DNA from: Melioribacteraceae bacterium
GTDB lineage: Bacteria; Bacteroidota; Ignavibacteria; Ignavibacteriales; Melioribacteraceae
Length of the DNA stretch: 64,000 nucleotides
NCBI GenBank assembly: GCA_016342755.1
Contig: JAEINS010000009.1
Coordinates: 62,001 to 126,000, forward strand
Direction of reading: 5' to 3'
Below, one piece after another: positions 25,379-35,691 of the stretch. Each line of letters starts with the position of its first letter. Within the stretch, counting starts at the first letter, position 1. A program made the translations under genes and the position numbers. The notes below the pieces were generated by a model. That model had not been told where the DNA came from. It made no database searches and worked only from the letters and a program-made list of their open reading frames with translations.

Positions 25379-28300
25379 ATGACCGCAAAATATTTAGCTC
25401 ATTTTATTTCGAAAAATCAGGCAAAAGAAATAGCAGAAAAATTGTACAACTTAAAAGGTGAGATTAAAGAGCTGCCTGGTGAGTTGGATTTTAATTTCCT
25501 TATTATATCTGATCAGGAAAAGTTTATCTTGAAAATAAGCCGACCTGATACCGATTTCGGTTATCTGGATTTTCAATGCAAAATTATTGAGCATATTAAT
25601 TCTTCCGAATTCAACATTAACTCACCTAATTCTATTGCCGATATAAACGGGAATTATATTAGTGAAATTACTGATGAATCTGACAGCAAGCGCAAAGTAA
25701 GGTTATTAACATGGGTTGATGGACGTGTATGGTCTGGTGTTAATCCTATTAGCGATAAATTACTTTTTAGTCTTGGAAAAAAAGCTGGTCAGCTTACACA
25801 ATCTCTGCAATCTTTTAGTCATGAATTTTCACAAAGAAAATTGGTATGGGACATTGCCCAGTCTGAATGGACTCTTAAACACTTTCATTTATTTAGTAAT
25901 GAAGAAAAACAAATATTAGAGTTTTTTACAAAACGATTTAAAAGTATAAAATTTAGATATAAAGATCTTCGTAAAAGTGTTGTTCATAATGATGTAAATG
26001 ATAATAACATAATAGTTGCCGGTGATCTAATTTCACCGGCTGTAAAGTCTATAATTGATTTTGGTGATGCAGTTTATACACAGTCTATAAACGACCTTGC
26101 AATTACTGTAGCATATGCCGTAATGAATAAACCGGATCCGCTGGGTGCCGCGCTTCACATCGTTAAAGGATATCACCAAAACTTCCCAATTAAAGAGGAG
26201 GAACTAGAAGTCCTTTATATATTAGTTGCGGTGCGGTTAGTTATAAGCGTAACAAAGTCTGCAATAAATAAAGTGAATGAACCTAATAATAAATACCTGG
26301 TGATAAGCGAAAAACCAGCATGGGAATTACTTAAAAAGTGGATTCGTATAAATGAGAACTATGCGTACAGCAGTTTCCGGTTTGCCTGCGGATTATTTTC
26401 ACATCCAAATTTCCAGAAATTTTCGGAATGGTCGCAAACTCAGAAATTAAATTTGAGCGATCTTTTTCCTACACTTAATTATAATAGCGTGAAATCTGTT
26501 GATCTCAGTTTAATAAGCACTATACTTGGTCATGAATCAGAATATTCTGATTTGGATTTAATGTCATATAAGATGAAAAAGATTCAAAGAGAAAATCCAG
26601 ATTCCTTTTTGGCTGGCGGCTATTTAGAAATACGCCCTTTTTACAGCACAGAAGCTTTTAAATCAGATGGCAATTCTGGCGATGAATACCGTACTTCACA
26701 TTTGGGAATTGATATCTGGGTTGATGAAGAAACACCGTTTCATTCACTGCTTGCCGGGAAAGTTGTTTCCATTTACAACAATGATAATCCTAAAGATTAT
26801 GGACCAACTCTTATTCTGAAACACACAACTGATAATGGATTTGTTTTTTACACGCTTTACGGTCACCTTACGAAAACAACTTTAGAATTGCATAAGCCAG
26901 ATAAGGTTATTAATAAAGGTGATTTACTTGGCTTCATTGGGAACGACTATGAAAACGGAGGCTGGGCACCTCACTTGCATTTTCAAATTATGCTTGATCT
27001 CTTAGGAAATAAAAATGAATTTCCGGGAGTAGCATTGCCGGATAAAATTGATATTTGGAAATGTATTTGTCCTGATCCAAATTTATTTTTTGAGGAAGGC
27101 AGTTTAAAGAGGGAATCTCAAACAACTGCTGATGAAATTTTGCATTATAGAAAACAGCATCTGGGTAAAAGCCTTAGTGTTACTTACTCTGACCCGCTTA
27201 AAATTGTCAGAGGTTCCGGCGTTTATATGATTGATGATAAAGGACAAAAATATTTAGACACTGTTAATAATGTTGCGCATGTCGGGCATGAACATCCGCG
27301 TGTTGTTAAAGCGGGTCAGGAGCAACTAGCATTATTAAACACCAATACCAGATACCTTAATGAGAACATCAATAAATTTGCGGAAGAAATTTTAAATACA
27401 TTTCCAAAAGAATTATCAGTTGTACATTTTGTTAATTCGGGAAGTGAAGCTAATGAACTTGCATTAAGAATGGCTAAAACTGCAACCGGCAATAAGGATA
27501 TGATTGCCGTTGAGATAGGATATCATGGTAATACAAACGGGTGTATTGAAATCAGCTCTTATAAATTTAACGGCAAAGGCGGAAGCGGTACTCCGGAATA
27601 TACTAATATTGTTCCGCTGCCTGATACCTTTAGAGGAATTTATACCGGGACGGATGCGGGGATTAAATATGCGAATCATATTAAGGAACAAATTGAAAAT
27701 GTTAAATCAAAAAATAGAGGTATAGCAGGATTTATATGTGAAAGTATAATTAGCTGCGGCGGACAAATAGAGCTTCCGGAGAACTATCTTAAACATGCAT
27801 ACAAATATGTCCGTAATGCTGGCGGTGTCTGTATTGCTGATGAAGTACAGGTTGGATTTGGACGTGTGGGAAGCAAGTTTTGGGGATTTGAACTTTATGA
27901 TGTTATCCCGGATATAGTAACCATAGGGAAACCTATTGGCAATGGCCATCCGCTTGCTGCCGTAGTTTGTACACCTGATATAGCTGAAAAATTTGCGAAC
28001 GGAATGGAATACTTCAATACATTCGGGGGTAATCCGGTTTCCTGTGCAATTGGATTAGAAGTATTAAAAGTTATTAAGGATAAAAATCTGCAACAAAATG
28101 CCTTAACGGTTGGCAATTATTTAAAAGACGGTTTGAGAACATTACAGAAAACTTACCCGATAATAGGAGATGTCCGCGGACAAGGATTGTTCCTCGGATT
28201 TGAGTTAGTTGATGAGAATAAAAATCCACTTACCGGGCAGGCTGCTTATTTAGCTAATAGAATGAAGGATCTAAAAATTTTGATGAGTACTGACGGTAAA

Positions 28301-28417
28301 GATAACAATGTTCTGAAAATTAAACCGCCAATTATTTTTTCAAAAGAAAATGCAGACGAATTATTAACTAAGCTTAATACAATTCTATCAGAAAACTTTA
28401 TGCGTGTTAATTTATAA
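25379..28417 (+). CDS. Kinase - M23 peptidase - class III aminotransferase fusion
   Basis: About 1012 aa from ATG 25379; TTG at 25367 is also open and would overlap the previous gene by 4 nt. Three domains: an APH/choline-kinase-like phosphotransferase (about 1-330) with HNDVNDNN and DFGDA motifs; an M23/LytM-like domain (about 420-580) with zinc-ligand motifs HLGID and HLHF intact; and a class III PLP aminotransferase (about 590-1012) with [22 protein letters not shown] and the Schiff-base Lys in TIGKPIGNG. Related bacterial fusions pair a hydroxylysine-kinase-like domain with a phospho-lyase-like aminotransferase, so phosphorylation then elimination of an amino alcohol is likely. No signal peptide is seen, so the M23 part is probably cytoplasmic and may not be a peptidase. 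Confidence 0.85.
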   Translation: MTAKYLAHFISKNQAKEIAEKLYNLKGEIKELPGELDFNFLIISDQEKFILKISRPDTDFGYLDFQCKIIEHINSSEFNINSPNSIADINGNYISEITDESDSKRKVRLLTWVDGRVWSGVNPISDKLLFSLGKKAGQLTQSLQSFSHEFSQRKLVWDIAQSEWTLKHFHLFSNEEKQILEFFTKRFKSIKFRYKDLRKSVVHNDVNDNNIIVAGDLISPAVKSIIDFGDAVYTQSINDLAITVAYAVMNKPDPLGAALHIVKGYHQNFPIKEEELEVLYILVAVRLVISVTKSAINKVNEPNNKYLVISEKPAWELLKKWIRINENYAYSSFRFACGLFSHPNFQKFSEWSQTQKLNLSDLFPTLNYNSVKSVDLSLISTILGHESEYSDLDLMSYKMKKIQRENPDSFLAGGYLEIRPFYSTEAFKSDGNSGDEYRTSHLGIDIWVDEETPFHSLLAGKVVSIYNNDNPKDYGPTLILKHTTDNGFVFYTLYGHLTKTTLELHKPDKVINKGDLLGFIGNDYENGGWAPHLHFQIMLDLLGNKNEFPGVALPDKIDIWKCICPDPNLFFEEGSLKRESQTTADEILHYRKQHLGKSLSVTYSDPLKIVRGSGVYMIDDKGQKYLDTVNNVAHVGHEHPRVVKAGQEQLALLNTNTRYLNENINKFAEEILNTFPKELSVVHFVNSGSEANELALRMAKTATGNKDMIAVEIGYHGNTNGCIEISSYKFNGKGGSGTPEYTNIVPLPDTFRGIYTGTDAGIKYANHIKEQIENVKSKNRGIAGFICESIISCGGQIELPENYLKHAYKYVRNAGGVCIADEVQVGFGRVGSKFWGFELYDVIPDIVTIGKPIGNGHPLAAVVCTPDIAEKFANGMEYFNTFGGNPVSCAIGLEVLKVIKDKNLQQNALTVGNYLKDGLRTLQKTYPIIGDVRGQGLFLGFELVDENKNPLTGQAAYLANRMKDLKILMSTDGKDNNVLKIKPPIIFSKENADELLTKLNTILSENFMRVNL

Positions 28418-28523
28418 TTATCTAAAAATTAAAATATTCAAATTATATTTATTTCAGTTTAATGTTGTTGCAATAGTTTCGTAAAATGGATAATTTAATT
28501 TTCAAGAAAATTATTGATGCAAA

Positions 28524-28919
28524 ATGAAAGGATTTTTTAACTCTGCCTCAAAATACATTTCAACATTTTTTATCATACTATATTTGTTTGTAATGATACA
28601 ACCATTTTCCCCTTACATTGAATATCTTGTTAACTACGAGTATATCTCGAAAGTTTTATGCATCAATAAAGACAAACCAGAAATGAAGTGTAACGGAAAA
28701 TGCCACCTTAAAAAACTGCTAAATAAAAATTCAGAGAAATCAGCTTTACCAAAACAAACTAACATAGAGAATAAAAACAGTAATTTTGATTTTATTGTTG
28801 AATCAAATAGATATGCACCACTTAGATTTTGCAACCAAATCTATTTTAGCATAAGTACCGGGCAATTTTCAAAAGTGCTAAAAAAAGTTCCCACACCACC
28901 ACCCAGATTAAATTGTTAA
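28524..28919 (+). CDS. Small Cys-containing membrane protein upstream of a copper-type TonB receptor
   Basis: 131 aa, family not named by me. An N-terminal hydrophobic helix (about 12-32) is followed by a segment with three close cysteines (VLCINKDKPEMKCNGKCHLK) and a polar tail rich in Asn/Lys, ending in a Pro-rich PTPPPR stretch. The CxGKCH arrangement could bind a metal. It lies 45 nt upstream of an OprC/NosA-like receptor gene on the same strand and is probably co-transcribed. A role in copper handling is inferred from context only. Confidence 0.6.
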   Translation: MKGFFNSASKYISTFFIILYLFVMIQPFSPYIEYLVNYEYISKVLCINKDKPEMKCNGKCHLKKLLNKNSEKSALPKQTNIENKNSNFDFIVESNRYAPLRFCNQIYFSISTGQFSKVLKKVPTPPPRLNC

Positions 28920-28964
28920 AACCTTAATAACTATTCTCATATTCAAAATTATAAGGATTTAGTA

Positions 28965-31226
28965 ATGAAAAAAATATTATTCTTTCTTGTCGTAGGATTA
29001 TTACTATGCTTTTGTGAAAACGCTTACGCACAAGGAAAAAAGAATACAATTAAGCTTCTTGATGAATTGAACAATTCTCCCATAATTGGTGCCGCGTTTA
29101 TTTATGGTTCAAAGGCTGGAACTTCAGATTCGGATGGAGTAATAAAAATTGTATTTCAGCCAGAGCAGTTTATTAAATTTTCGCATGTAAGTTATGGCGA
29201 ATGGATCTTAGAGGCTGAACAATTAAAAGCAGTTATAGAAAGCGGGATTTTATACCGGCAGCGGAAAACCATAAATATAAAGCCGGTTACCGTTATTGCA
29301 TTAAGATCAAAGTCAGATGAAATAGAAACATTAAGTTTAGATCATCAGGATAGACTTGCGCATGACGGCGGAGCTTTATTAAATCAGACTCCGCTTATTG
29401 GAAGCATTAAAAAAAGCGGAGGATATGGATTTGATCCGGTATTACGCGGGTTTAAATATGATCAGTTAAATATTGTTATTGACGGGGTTCAGTGTGCATT
29501 AGCTGCCTGCCCAAATAGGATGGATCCTCCAACCAGTCAGATTGCGCCAAACATGATTCAGAATATTGAAATATTCAAAGGACCTCATTCACTTAGATAT
29601 GGCGGAGCTTTAGGCGGCACAATCAATTTTGTACCTTCTCCGGTTCAGTTTTTGGCGGATCAAAAAATTCTTGGCCGATTCTCAACTTCAACAGAAAGCA
29701 ACGGTAATGTTTTACGTTCCGAAGGTATGATTGGATTATGCAGTAAAAATCTTCACGTGGGATTTTTTGGCTCTTATTCAAAAGGGAATGATTATAAAGA
29801 TGGCAATGACATTTCAGTTCCCGCAGATTTTAAACGCCTTAGCTATGGAGCAAATATAGCTTATAAATTTACTGTTTATAATAGACTAATATTTACCGCA
29901 ACTAATAACATTGCCGAAGATACTGAATTTGCGGGCTTGCCGATGGATCTTCGTGAAGACAATACTTGGCTTTTTAATTTGAAAAACTCAATACAATTCA
30001 ATTTCAAAAATTTGATCTCTTGGGAAACAAGTTTATACTCTACAAAAGTTGATCACTTGATGGATAACTTTGATAAAAAACTTGTTCCTAGAAATGTTAA
30101 TGCTGAAACTGATGCAGAAACAAATTCTTTTGGTGGAAGAACTGAAGCTACTTTTATACTTGGTGAAGGAAGACTTTTTGCCGGCGCGGATTCAAAATTT
30201 GAAAAGGCCGAAGGAACAAGAGTTAGAAATATGTTGATGGGACCAATGGCAGGAAAAGCTCTTTATGATAACGCATGGCAAAAAAGCAGTATTACAAAAA
30301 CCGGATTCTTTGCAGAATATCAGAATACGTTTTCATCATTTGATTTCACGGCTACTGCACGACTCGAATTAAATAATGCGGCGGCAGACGAAGTAATGAC
30401 TGAGTTTTCAAATGTTAATTCTGATACAGATATTTCACAGATTAATCCTAGTTTTAGTATTGGCGGAATACAAAGGTTTGAAAACGGTGTTTCAATGGGA
30501 GTCTGGTTTGGACATGCCGAAAGAAGTGCCAGTATTACTGAACGTTTTATAAATTACTTCCCGGTAGGTTTAGATCCGTTTGAGTTATTAGGTAATCCTG
30601 AACTAGATCAGGAAGTCAATAATCAGATTGATTTTAACATCAACTATTCAACTTCAAATACAGCGTTAAGTCTCGATCTCTTTTCATCATTTCTTAAAAA
30701 TTATATTTCGTCAGCCATAAATCCGAATCTGACTCCAAGATTACCAGCAAGTCCTGGCGTAAGACAGTTTACCAATATTGATGAAGCTATGATTTACGGA
30801 TTTGAATTTTCATGGATTCAAAAATTACCTGGTGGTTTAAAACATCAGTTAAGTGTTGCATATACTAATGGTAATAATAAAGTACTTGATGAACCGCTTC
30901 CGGAAATTGCGCCGTTAGATTTACGATATACTTTGCGCGGAAGTTTTTTGCAGAACAAACTAGCACCGGAAATAACTTTTAGACATGTGTTAAAACAAGA
31001 TAGAATTTCTTCTTCGTTTGGCGAATCTGAAACTCCTTCATTTTCTCTTATCGATTTGGGAATTAGTTATAGGATATTTAACCATGTTAAACTAACAGCT
31101 GGTGTGCAAAACCTTTTGGATGAAGTATATTATGAGCATTTAAATAGATCTATAAAAGGAGAATCCAGAGCAATATATTCTCCAGGCAGAAACTTATTCG
31201 CTTCTTTTTCATTCGATTTTATGTAA
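28965..31226 (+). CDS. TonB-dependent receptor, OprC/NosA-like (probable copper)
   Basis: 753 aa. Signal peptide (cleavage after AYAQ), a short N-terminal carboxypeptidase-like repeat region, a plug domain (RGFKYDQLNIVIDGV, SQIAPNMIQNIEIFKGPHSLRYGGALGGTIN split over about residues 160-215) and a 22-strand-type beta barrel ending in an aromatic residue (SFDFM). C182 and M186 form CPNRM, and H364-L365-M366 form HLM. The same CxxxM and HxM pairs, 180 residues apart, bind copper in Pseudomonas OprC; here they are 182 apart. This makes copper, rather than iron-siderophore, the likely cargo. TonB/ExbBD are not in the window. Confidence 0.88.
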   Translation: MKKILFFLVVGLLLCFCENAYAQGKKNTIKLLDELNNSPIIGAAFIYGSKAGTSDSDGVIKIVFQPEQFIKFSHVSYGEWILEAEQLKAVIESGILYRQRKTINIKPVTVIALRSKSDEIETLSLDHQDRLAHDGGALLNQTPLIGSIKKSGGYGFDPVLRGFKYDQLNIVIDGVQCALAACPNRMDPPTSQIAPNMIQNIEIFKGPHSLRYGGALGGTINFVPSPVQFLADQKILGRFSTSTESNGNVLRSEGMIGLCSKNLHVGFFGSYSKGNDYKDGNDISVPADFKRLSYGANIAYKFTVYNRLIFTATNNIAEDTEFAGLPMDLREDNTWLFNLKNSIQFNFKNLISWETSLYSTKVDHLMDNFDKKLVPRNVNAETDAETNSFGGRTEATFILGEGRLFAGADSKFEKAEGTRVRNMLMGPMAGKALYDNAWQKSSITKTGFFAEYQNTFSSFDFTATARLELNNAAADEVMTEFSNVNSDTDISQINPSFSIGGIQRFENGVSMGVWFGHAERSASITERFINYFPVGLDPFELLGNPELDQEVNNQIDFNINYSTSNTALSLDLFSSFLKNYISSAINPNLTPRLPASPGVRQFTNIDEAMIYGFEFSWIQKLPGGLKHQLSVAYTNGNNKVLDEPLPEIAPLDLRYTLRGSFLQNKLAPEITFRHVLKQDRISSSFGESETPSFSLIDLGISYRIFNHVKLTAGVQNLLDEVYYEHLNRSIKGESRAIYSPGRNLFASFSFDFM

Positions 31227-31227
31227 A

Positions 31228-31256
31228 TTAATTGAGCCTGGTGCAGGCTCAATTAA
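31228..31256. terminator. Strong bidirectional terminator
   Basis: A perfect 13-bp stem (31228-31240 with 31244-31256) and a 3-nt loop, followed by ATTTTTT on the plus strand. It lies between the TonB receptor stop and the convergent carbonic-anhydrase-like stop, overlapping the latter. Confidence 0.8.
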
Positions 31257-31624
31257 ATTTTTTCTACTTTCCAATTTTTATTAACCCATAATTTTACAAT
31301 TTGCATGTCTGGATAGCTGGTTCCTAGAAACTCTGCACTTTCATTAATGTGTTTTAACTGAATTTCTTTTTTTACAGGATTACCGGCACAATCATAATGT
31401 CCAGAAATAAAAATAAGTTTAGAGCCATGTTTGTTTTTTGATATATCAATTCTTTGATAAATCGATTTTATAACGTCAACGTTATCATGAACCGATAAAT
31501 ACAAATTAGGACCAGCTTCTGTAATGGTGTCTATAAATTCAATATCATAATTTTCTTTTATATACTTCAATATTGGCTCTTGAATTCTGCCATCCATACA
31601 TTGTATCGAAGTTCCAAATTTCAT
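31253..31624 (-). CDS. Short beta-carbonic-anhydrase-like protein
   Basis: 123 aa from ATG 31624 (a TTG at 31657 would add 11 Lys-rich residues). It shows the zinc-site signature of beta carbonic anhydrases: C9-x-D11-x-R13 (CMDGR) and H76-x-x-C79 (GHYDCAGNP). It is much shorter than ordinary members (about 200 aa), lacking most of the dimer-forming helices. It may be a metal-binding paralogue or a reduced enzyme that hydrates carbon dioxide. It is a single gene on the minus strand, convergent with the copper-type receptor. Catalytic activity is uncertain. Confidence 0.7.
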   Translation of the reverse strand: MKFGTSIQCMDGRIQEPILKYIKENYDIEFIDTITEAGPNLYLSVHDNVDVIKSIYQRIDISKNKHGSKLIFISGHYDCAGNPVKKEIQLKHINESAEFLGTSYPDMQIVKLWVNKNWKVEKI

Positions 31625-31704
31625 GTTACTCTTTTTTTTTGTTACAGATTTAGGCAAAGATAAAAAAAACTTACATAATCATAAAACGTAATTGGATTAA
31701 AAAA

Positions 31705-31733
31705 ACCGACACAACTAAAATTGTTATGCCGGT
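31705..31733 (-). terminator. Hairpin downstream of the beta-barrel receptor
   Basis: ACCG/CGGT outer arms and ACAAC/TTGT-type inner pairing with mismatches, 33 nt after the receptor stop (minus strand). On that strand it is followed by a T-rich run. Confidence 0.45.
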
Positions 31734-31765
31734 AATTTAATATTCAGCAAAGTGAGTGTCTATAA

Positions 31766-34213
31766 TTAAAACTCGCCTTCCCCACCTTCTTCAAAATCGC
31801 CGTCGCCATTATCACGACTTCTTTTATCTTTGTAATTATTTATTCTATAACTTAAAGTGATACTTGCCATAGGTGCTTTTCTATCAAAAATTGAGCGTGT
31901 ATAGAAAGAATCTCCGAATGATTCAAACTCATGATCGGCAGAATTTAAAACATCACGAACTTGTAAAGTAAGCGAAAGTGTCTTTTCAATAATCTCATGT
32001 TTTAATGCTAAACTTGCCATAAACATTCCTTCATTTTTACCCTGTGCTGATTCTGAAGGACCATAATACATTCCATTTATCTGAAATGTTGTTGCTGTAG
32101 TAATTTTGAAGATATTATTAAATCTGGAATTCCAGTTAAAACTTTTTGCATCATAAGATTTTCCGTAGAGTTCGCCTTCTTGCCTGTAATCGTAAAGATT
32201 TGCCATTAAGCTCACATTCCACCAACTAAATGGATCTGAGTTAAACATAATTTCTGTTCCAAGTGAATAACTTTTTCCAACATTTTCGAAGGTTGATAAA
32301 AGAACATTATCAGAATAAACTGATTTTACTCTTTCAATCTTATCACTTGTAATCCTGTAATATCCTTCAACTGAAAAAGAACCCCATTCGTAAATTTTTT
32401 GAATACCTGCTTCGAAAGCATCAATATATTGCGGCTTAAGTTCAGGATTACCTCGTCTTACATTATATGCATCAGTCCATGTTAAATATGGTTCTAAATA
32501 ATGATTTCTTGCGCGTCTTATTCTTTTACTATAACTAGCCATTAACTGAGTTGTTTTTGTTTCTGCATAAGAAAAATGAAATGTTGGAAATACATCAAAT
32601 CTATCCAATTCGTACGAAAGATCTTCACCTACAAGTTCCATTTCTCTAAAAATGTATTCTCCTCTTAACCCAGCCTGATAACCTAAATTACCAAGTTCTC
32701 CTCGGTATAATGAGTAAAGAGAATGAATATTTCGCTTAGAATCGTTTGTATGACTAAATTCATCTTGGAATAAATACTTTTTACTATTTACATCATAAAT
32801 AAAGTTTTCATTGTATTCATCATCAATGTTTATTTTACCTTCGTAGCCAAGCTCTAATTGATTTGTTTCGCTAAATGGCAAAACATAATCGGCTCTCACT
32901 CTTATTCTTTTTGCAGGTCCGCCTTCATAATATTTTTGAGCTGATGTAATTTCACCATTATTGTCTGTTAATTCATTTCTGCTTATTTCATCAGATTCTC
33001 TTTTACTATACTGAGCTTGTAAAGTTAGTTCGTGTCCCTTTTTCTCGAACTTATGCATGTAATCTGCAGTAGCAGTATAATAGTCTCCACCTCTTGAACT
33101 AAAACTTGAACTGCCATATTTATCTATACTTTCTAAATCAATCCACTCTGCATAATTAAGATCACCAACGCTTTCGCCATCCCTATCACCATATCTTAAT
33201 CCTAAACTCATAACATCATTGTCCGATAAATTATAATCAAGACCAGTTTTAAAGCCATAACCATTTCTACTGCGTTTGTTGTTGCCATTTGATTTTACAT
33301 TTAACCAACTATCATTAATTAGAGTTCTGTTTAATGATTCTTCAGTTCCCGGATAATTTCTATTTCTATAATTTCCGCCTACATAAAAAGTTAAACCATT
33401 GTTTTTATAACTGACTAAAAAATCGCCACCATATTTGTCATCAAATCCTGCATCGGTATTTAATAATCCGCTGAAACCGGAAAGACTATTTTTCTTTAAT
33501 ACAATATTGATAATTCCGGCAGTACCCTCCGGATCATACTTTGCAGAAGGGTTTGTAATGATCTCTATATTTTCGATTGTACTCGCTGGTATTTGTTCAA
33601 GTGCTTCACTAGCATCAAGAATACTTTGTCTACCATCAATTAAAACTGTAAAGCTAGTACTTCCGCGTAAACTAACATTTCCTTCAACATCAACAGTAAC
33701 CGATGGTGTATTCTGAAGAATATCTACAGCAGAACCAGAAAGTGAAGTTGCATCATGATTTACATTAATAACTTTTTTATCAATTTTATATTCCATCATT
33801 TGTTTTTCCGCTACAACCTCAACACCATCCATTGTATAAGCTACTTTGTTCAGTTTCACCTCACCCAGACTAACGCTCATGCTTCCTCTTCCAAGTCTAA
33901 GCGAATCATATGTAACTTTTTCATAACCAATAAATTTAACTTCAAGATAGTAGTTTCCCGGTTTAAGCGGTTTTAATTCAAAAGTTCCGTCACTTTTAGA
34001 AATTGTACCTGCCGCCATAGAAGAATCTTCTTTGCTGAAAATTACAATGTTTGCATATTCTATAGGTTTATTATCACCCGCCTCAACAATTTTTCCTTTT
34101 ACTTCACCGCCTGTAAATCCGCCTGTACGCTTTGGACGTTCCTGTGCGTCTATTTTATTTATCATAAAAAGAAAGGAGAACAGGAGTACCGCGGACACAA
34201 AATTTTTCATCAT
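31766..34213 (-). CDS. TonB-dependent receptor, outer membrane beta-barrel family (OMP_b-brl_3 type)
   Basis: 815 aa. A signal peptide (cleavage near IDAQ) and a carboxypeptidase-regulatory-like domain (about 35-115: GKIVEAGDNKPIEYANIVI, GTFELKPLKPGNYYLEV) are followed by a plug (about 135-235: VDILQNTPSVTVD, VSLRGSTSFTVLIDG, IEIITNPSAKYDPEGTAGI) and a barrel of the kind common in Bacteroidota that lacks a SusD partner. The C-terminus is acidic (GDGDFEEGGEGEF), which is unusual for a barrel end. The cargo is unknown. It is next to an OmpR-type two-component pair in the same orientation, which may control it. A TATCTTTG element lies 26-33 nt upstream. Confidence 0.87.
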   Translation of the reverse strand: MMKNFVSAVLLFSFLFMINKIDAQERPKRTGGFTGGEVKGKIVEAGDNKPIEYANIVIFSKEDSSMAAGTISKSDGTFELKPLKPGNYYLEVKFIGYEKVTYDSLRLGRGSMSVSLGEVKLNKVAYTMDGVEVVAEKQMMEYKIDKKVINVNHDATSLSGSAVDILQNTPSVTVDVEGNVSLRGSTSFTVLIDGRQSILDASEALEQIPASTIENIEIITNPSAKYDPEGTAGIINIVLKKNSLSGFSGLLNTDAGFDDKYGGDFLVSYKNNGLTFYVGGNYRNRNYPGTEESLNRTLINDSWLNVKSNGNNKRSRNGYGFKTGLDYNLSDNDVMSLGLRYGDRDGESVGDLNYAEWIDLESIDKYGSSSFSSRGGDYYTATADYMHKFEKKGHELTLQAQYSKRESDEISRNELTDNNGEITSAQKYYEGGPAKRIRVRADYVLPFSETNQLELGYEGKINIDDEYNENFIYDVNSKKYLFQDEFSHTNDSKRNIHSLYSLYRGELGNLGYQAGLRGEYIFREMELVGEDLSYELDRFDVFPTFHFSYAETKTTQLMASYSKRIRRARNHYLEPYLTWTDAYNVRRGNPELKPQYIDAFEAGIQKIYEWGSFSVEGYYRITSDKIERVKSVYSDNVLLSTFENVGKSYSLGTEIMFNSDPFSWWNVSLMANLYDYRQEGELYGKSYDAKSFNWNSRFNNIFKITTATTFQINGMYYGPSESAQGKNEGMFMASLALKHEIIEKTLSLTLQVRDVLNSADHEFESFGDSFYTRSIFDRKAPMASITLSYRINNYKDKRSRDNGDGDFEEGGEGEF

Positions 34214-34238
34214 AACCTCATTTTTTAATATTTTAATT

Positions 34239-34246
34239 CAAAGATA
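34239..34246 (-). promoter_or_regulatory. TAnnTTTG promoter element of the beta-barrel receptor gene
   Basis: TATCTTTG on the minus strand is an exact match to the Bacteroidota -7 box, 26 nt before the start codon. No clear TTTG is seen at -33. Confidence 0.4.
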
Positions 34247-34416
34247 TTAGGCAATTCTGTAGATAATTTGTAGTTATAACCGAGATATGATTTTTAGATT
34301 TTTTTAAGGCAAATTGCTGCTTTAAGATTGTTATAATGAGTTTTTTATGATGAATGATTTTATATCATGATCAGGATTTTAATGACGTTTTGCTTCTTTG
34401 GGATGATGGATTGTTT

Positions 34417-35691
34417 TTATCTTTTCTCAATTATAAACTTATGCTGCTTTCCCTCGTATTTGTAGCTAATTTCCAGATCATTCATATCACAAATTGTTTT
34501 AACAATCGATAATCCCAGACCAAGTGACTGGCTGGACTTATCGTTTTTTGAAAACCGGGTAAATATTTCTTCAGAAGCAAAACTAAGCGGTTCTCCAAAA
34601 TTTGATATTTCAAGTTTGCGGCTGTCAGTAATAATTTTTATTGAACCCTGAGTACTTCCATATCTTATTGTGTTTTTTATTAGATTTTTAATAACTATAT
34701 CAAGTAAATAGGGATCAATTTCAATTGAATGATCTTCTGATAAATCCGATTCTATTTTAAGATTTTTAAGTTCCGATAACTCTTTAACAGCATTTATATG
34801 ATTCTCAATTACTGCTTTTGTTAAAATATTATCCTTTTTATTAAATTCTTCATTTTCAATTTTTGTTAGAAGATTAAGAGTGATTCCTAAATTTGATAAG
34901 TGATTTGTTTCAGAGTAAATCGATTTTATAAGTTCAGAATGTTTTTCAATTAGCTGTTCGTCGCTCATTAAATTTTCTGTCTTACTTCTTATAATTGCCA
35001 AAGGTGTCTGAATTTCATGAGCCATATTTTCCGTATATTCTTTCAGCTTTTTATAATCAAATTCAATTCTGCTAATCATTCCCGAAAACAAATTCTGCAG
35101 CCGTAAAAATTCTGTTGTATTAGTTTTTATAAGTCCGGGTTTATTTTTTCCGTTTACAGAATAGGTTTTTATCTGATTTAGAATGCGGTAAAACGGACGT
35201 AAAAAATATCCTGACGATAACGAGTTAAACAGTATAAAGAAAACCGCCAGTATAATTGAAGAAGGTAAAAGCACATCATAAATTTCTTCTTTTATCTCAT
35301 AAAAATCGCCAATGTTTTTATGAAGCTTCGCCTTAATAAATTTGCCTTCGTGCCCAACAATTACATTTTTTTGTCTGTAGTGTTCAGATTTCTCACTTCT
35401 TTCATTATAGGCAATTGTATCTTTGTATGCTGTAATAAATCCGGCCGCATATTCCGGAGAAACTTCAGTCAGCTCATCAAAACTGTAAAATCGCTTTTTA
35501 ACAGTTGAATCCGAAAAAGATTTTACAATCCTGTCTTCTGTCCAGTTAAAACGATGTTCAATTTCTTTTAGAATATATTCTTCAATTTCACTAATTGTAA
35601 ACCAGGCAAAAATATATAAGAATAATAAAGTAAAGATCATATGAAGGAAAGATATTTTCGAAAGAAGTTTAATCGGTTTTCTATTTTTCAT
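34417..35691 (-). CDS. Sensor histidine kinase of an OmpR-type pair
   Basis: 424 aa. Two membrane helices (about 12-32 and 135-155) enclose a periplasmic segment. HisKA has the phosphoacceptor in NMAHEIQTPLAII (Gln replaces the more usual Leu/Arg after EI). The ATPase domain has the N box (NLIKNTIRYG) and the short-loop G2 (SQSLGLGLSIVKTICD), but the G1 box is degenerate (ISNFGEPLSF for DNGxG). Its start overlaps the response regulator stop by 11 nt, so the two are one unit. The signal is unknown; the adjacent outer-membrane receptor is a possible target. Confidence 0.9.
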   Translation of the reverse strand: MKNRKPIKLLSKISFLHMIFTLLFLYIFAWFTISEIEEYILKEIEHRFNWTEDRIVKSFSDSTVKKRFYSFDELTEVSPEYAAGFITAYKDTIAYNERSEKSEHYRQKNVIVGHEGKFIKAKLHKNIGDFYEIKEEIYDVLLPSSIILAVFFILFNSLSSGYFLRPFYRILNQIKTYSVNGKNKPGLIKTNTTEFLRLQNLFSGMISRIEFDYKKLKEYTENMAHEIQTPLAIIRSKTENLMSDEQLIEKHSELIKSIYSETNHLSNLGITLNLLTKIENEEFNKKDNILTKAVIENHINAVKELSELKNLKIESDLSEDHSIEIDPYLLDIVIKNLIKNTIRYGSTQGSIKIITDSRKLEISNFGEPLSFASEEIFTRFSKNDKSSQSLGLGLSIVKTICDMNDLEISYKYEGKQHKFIIEKR

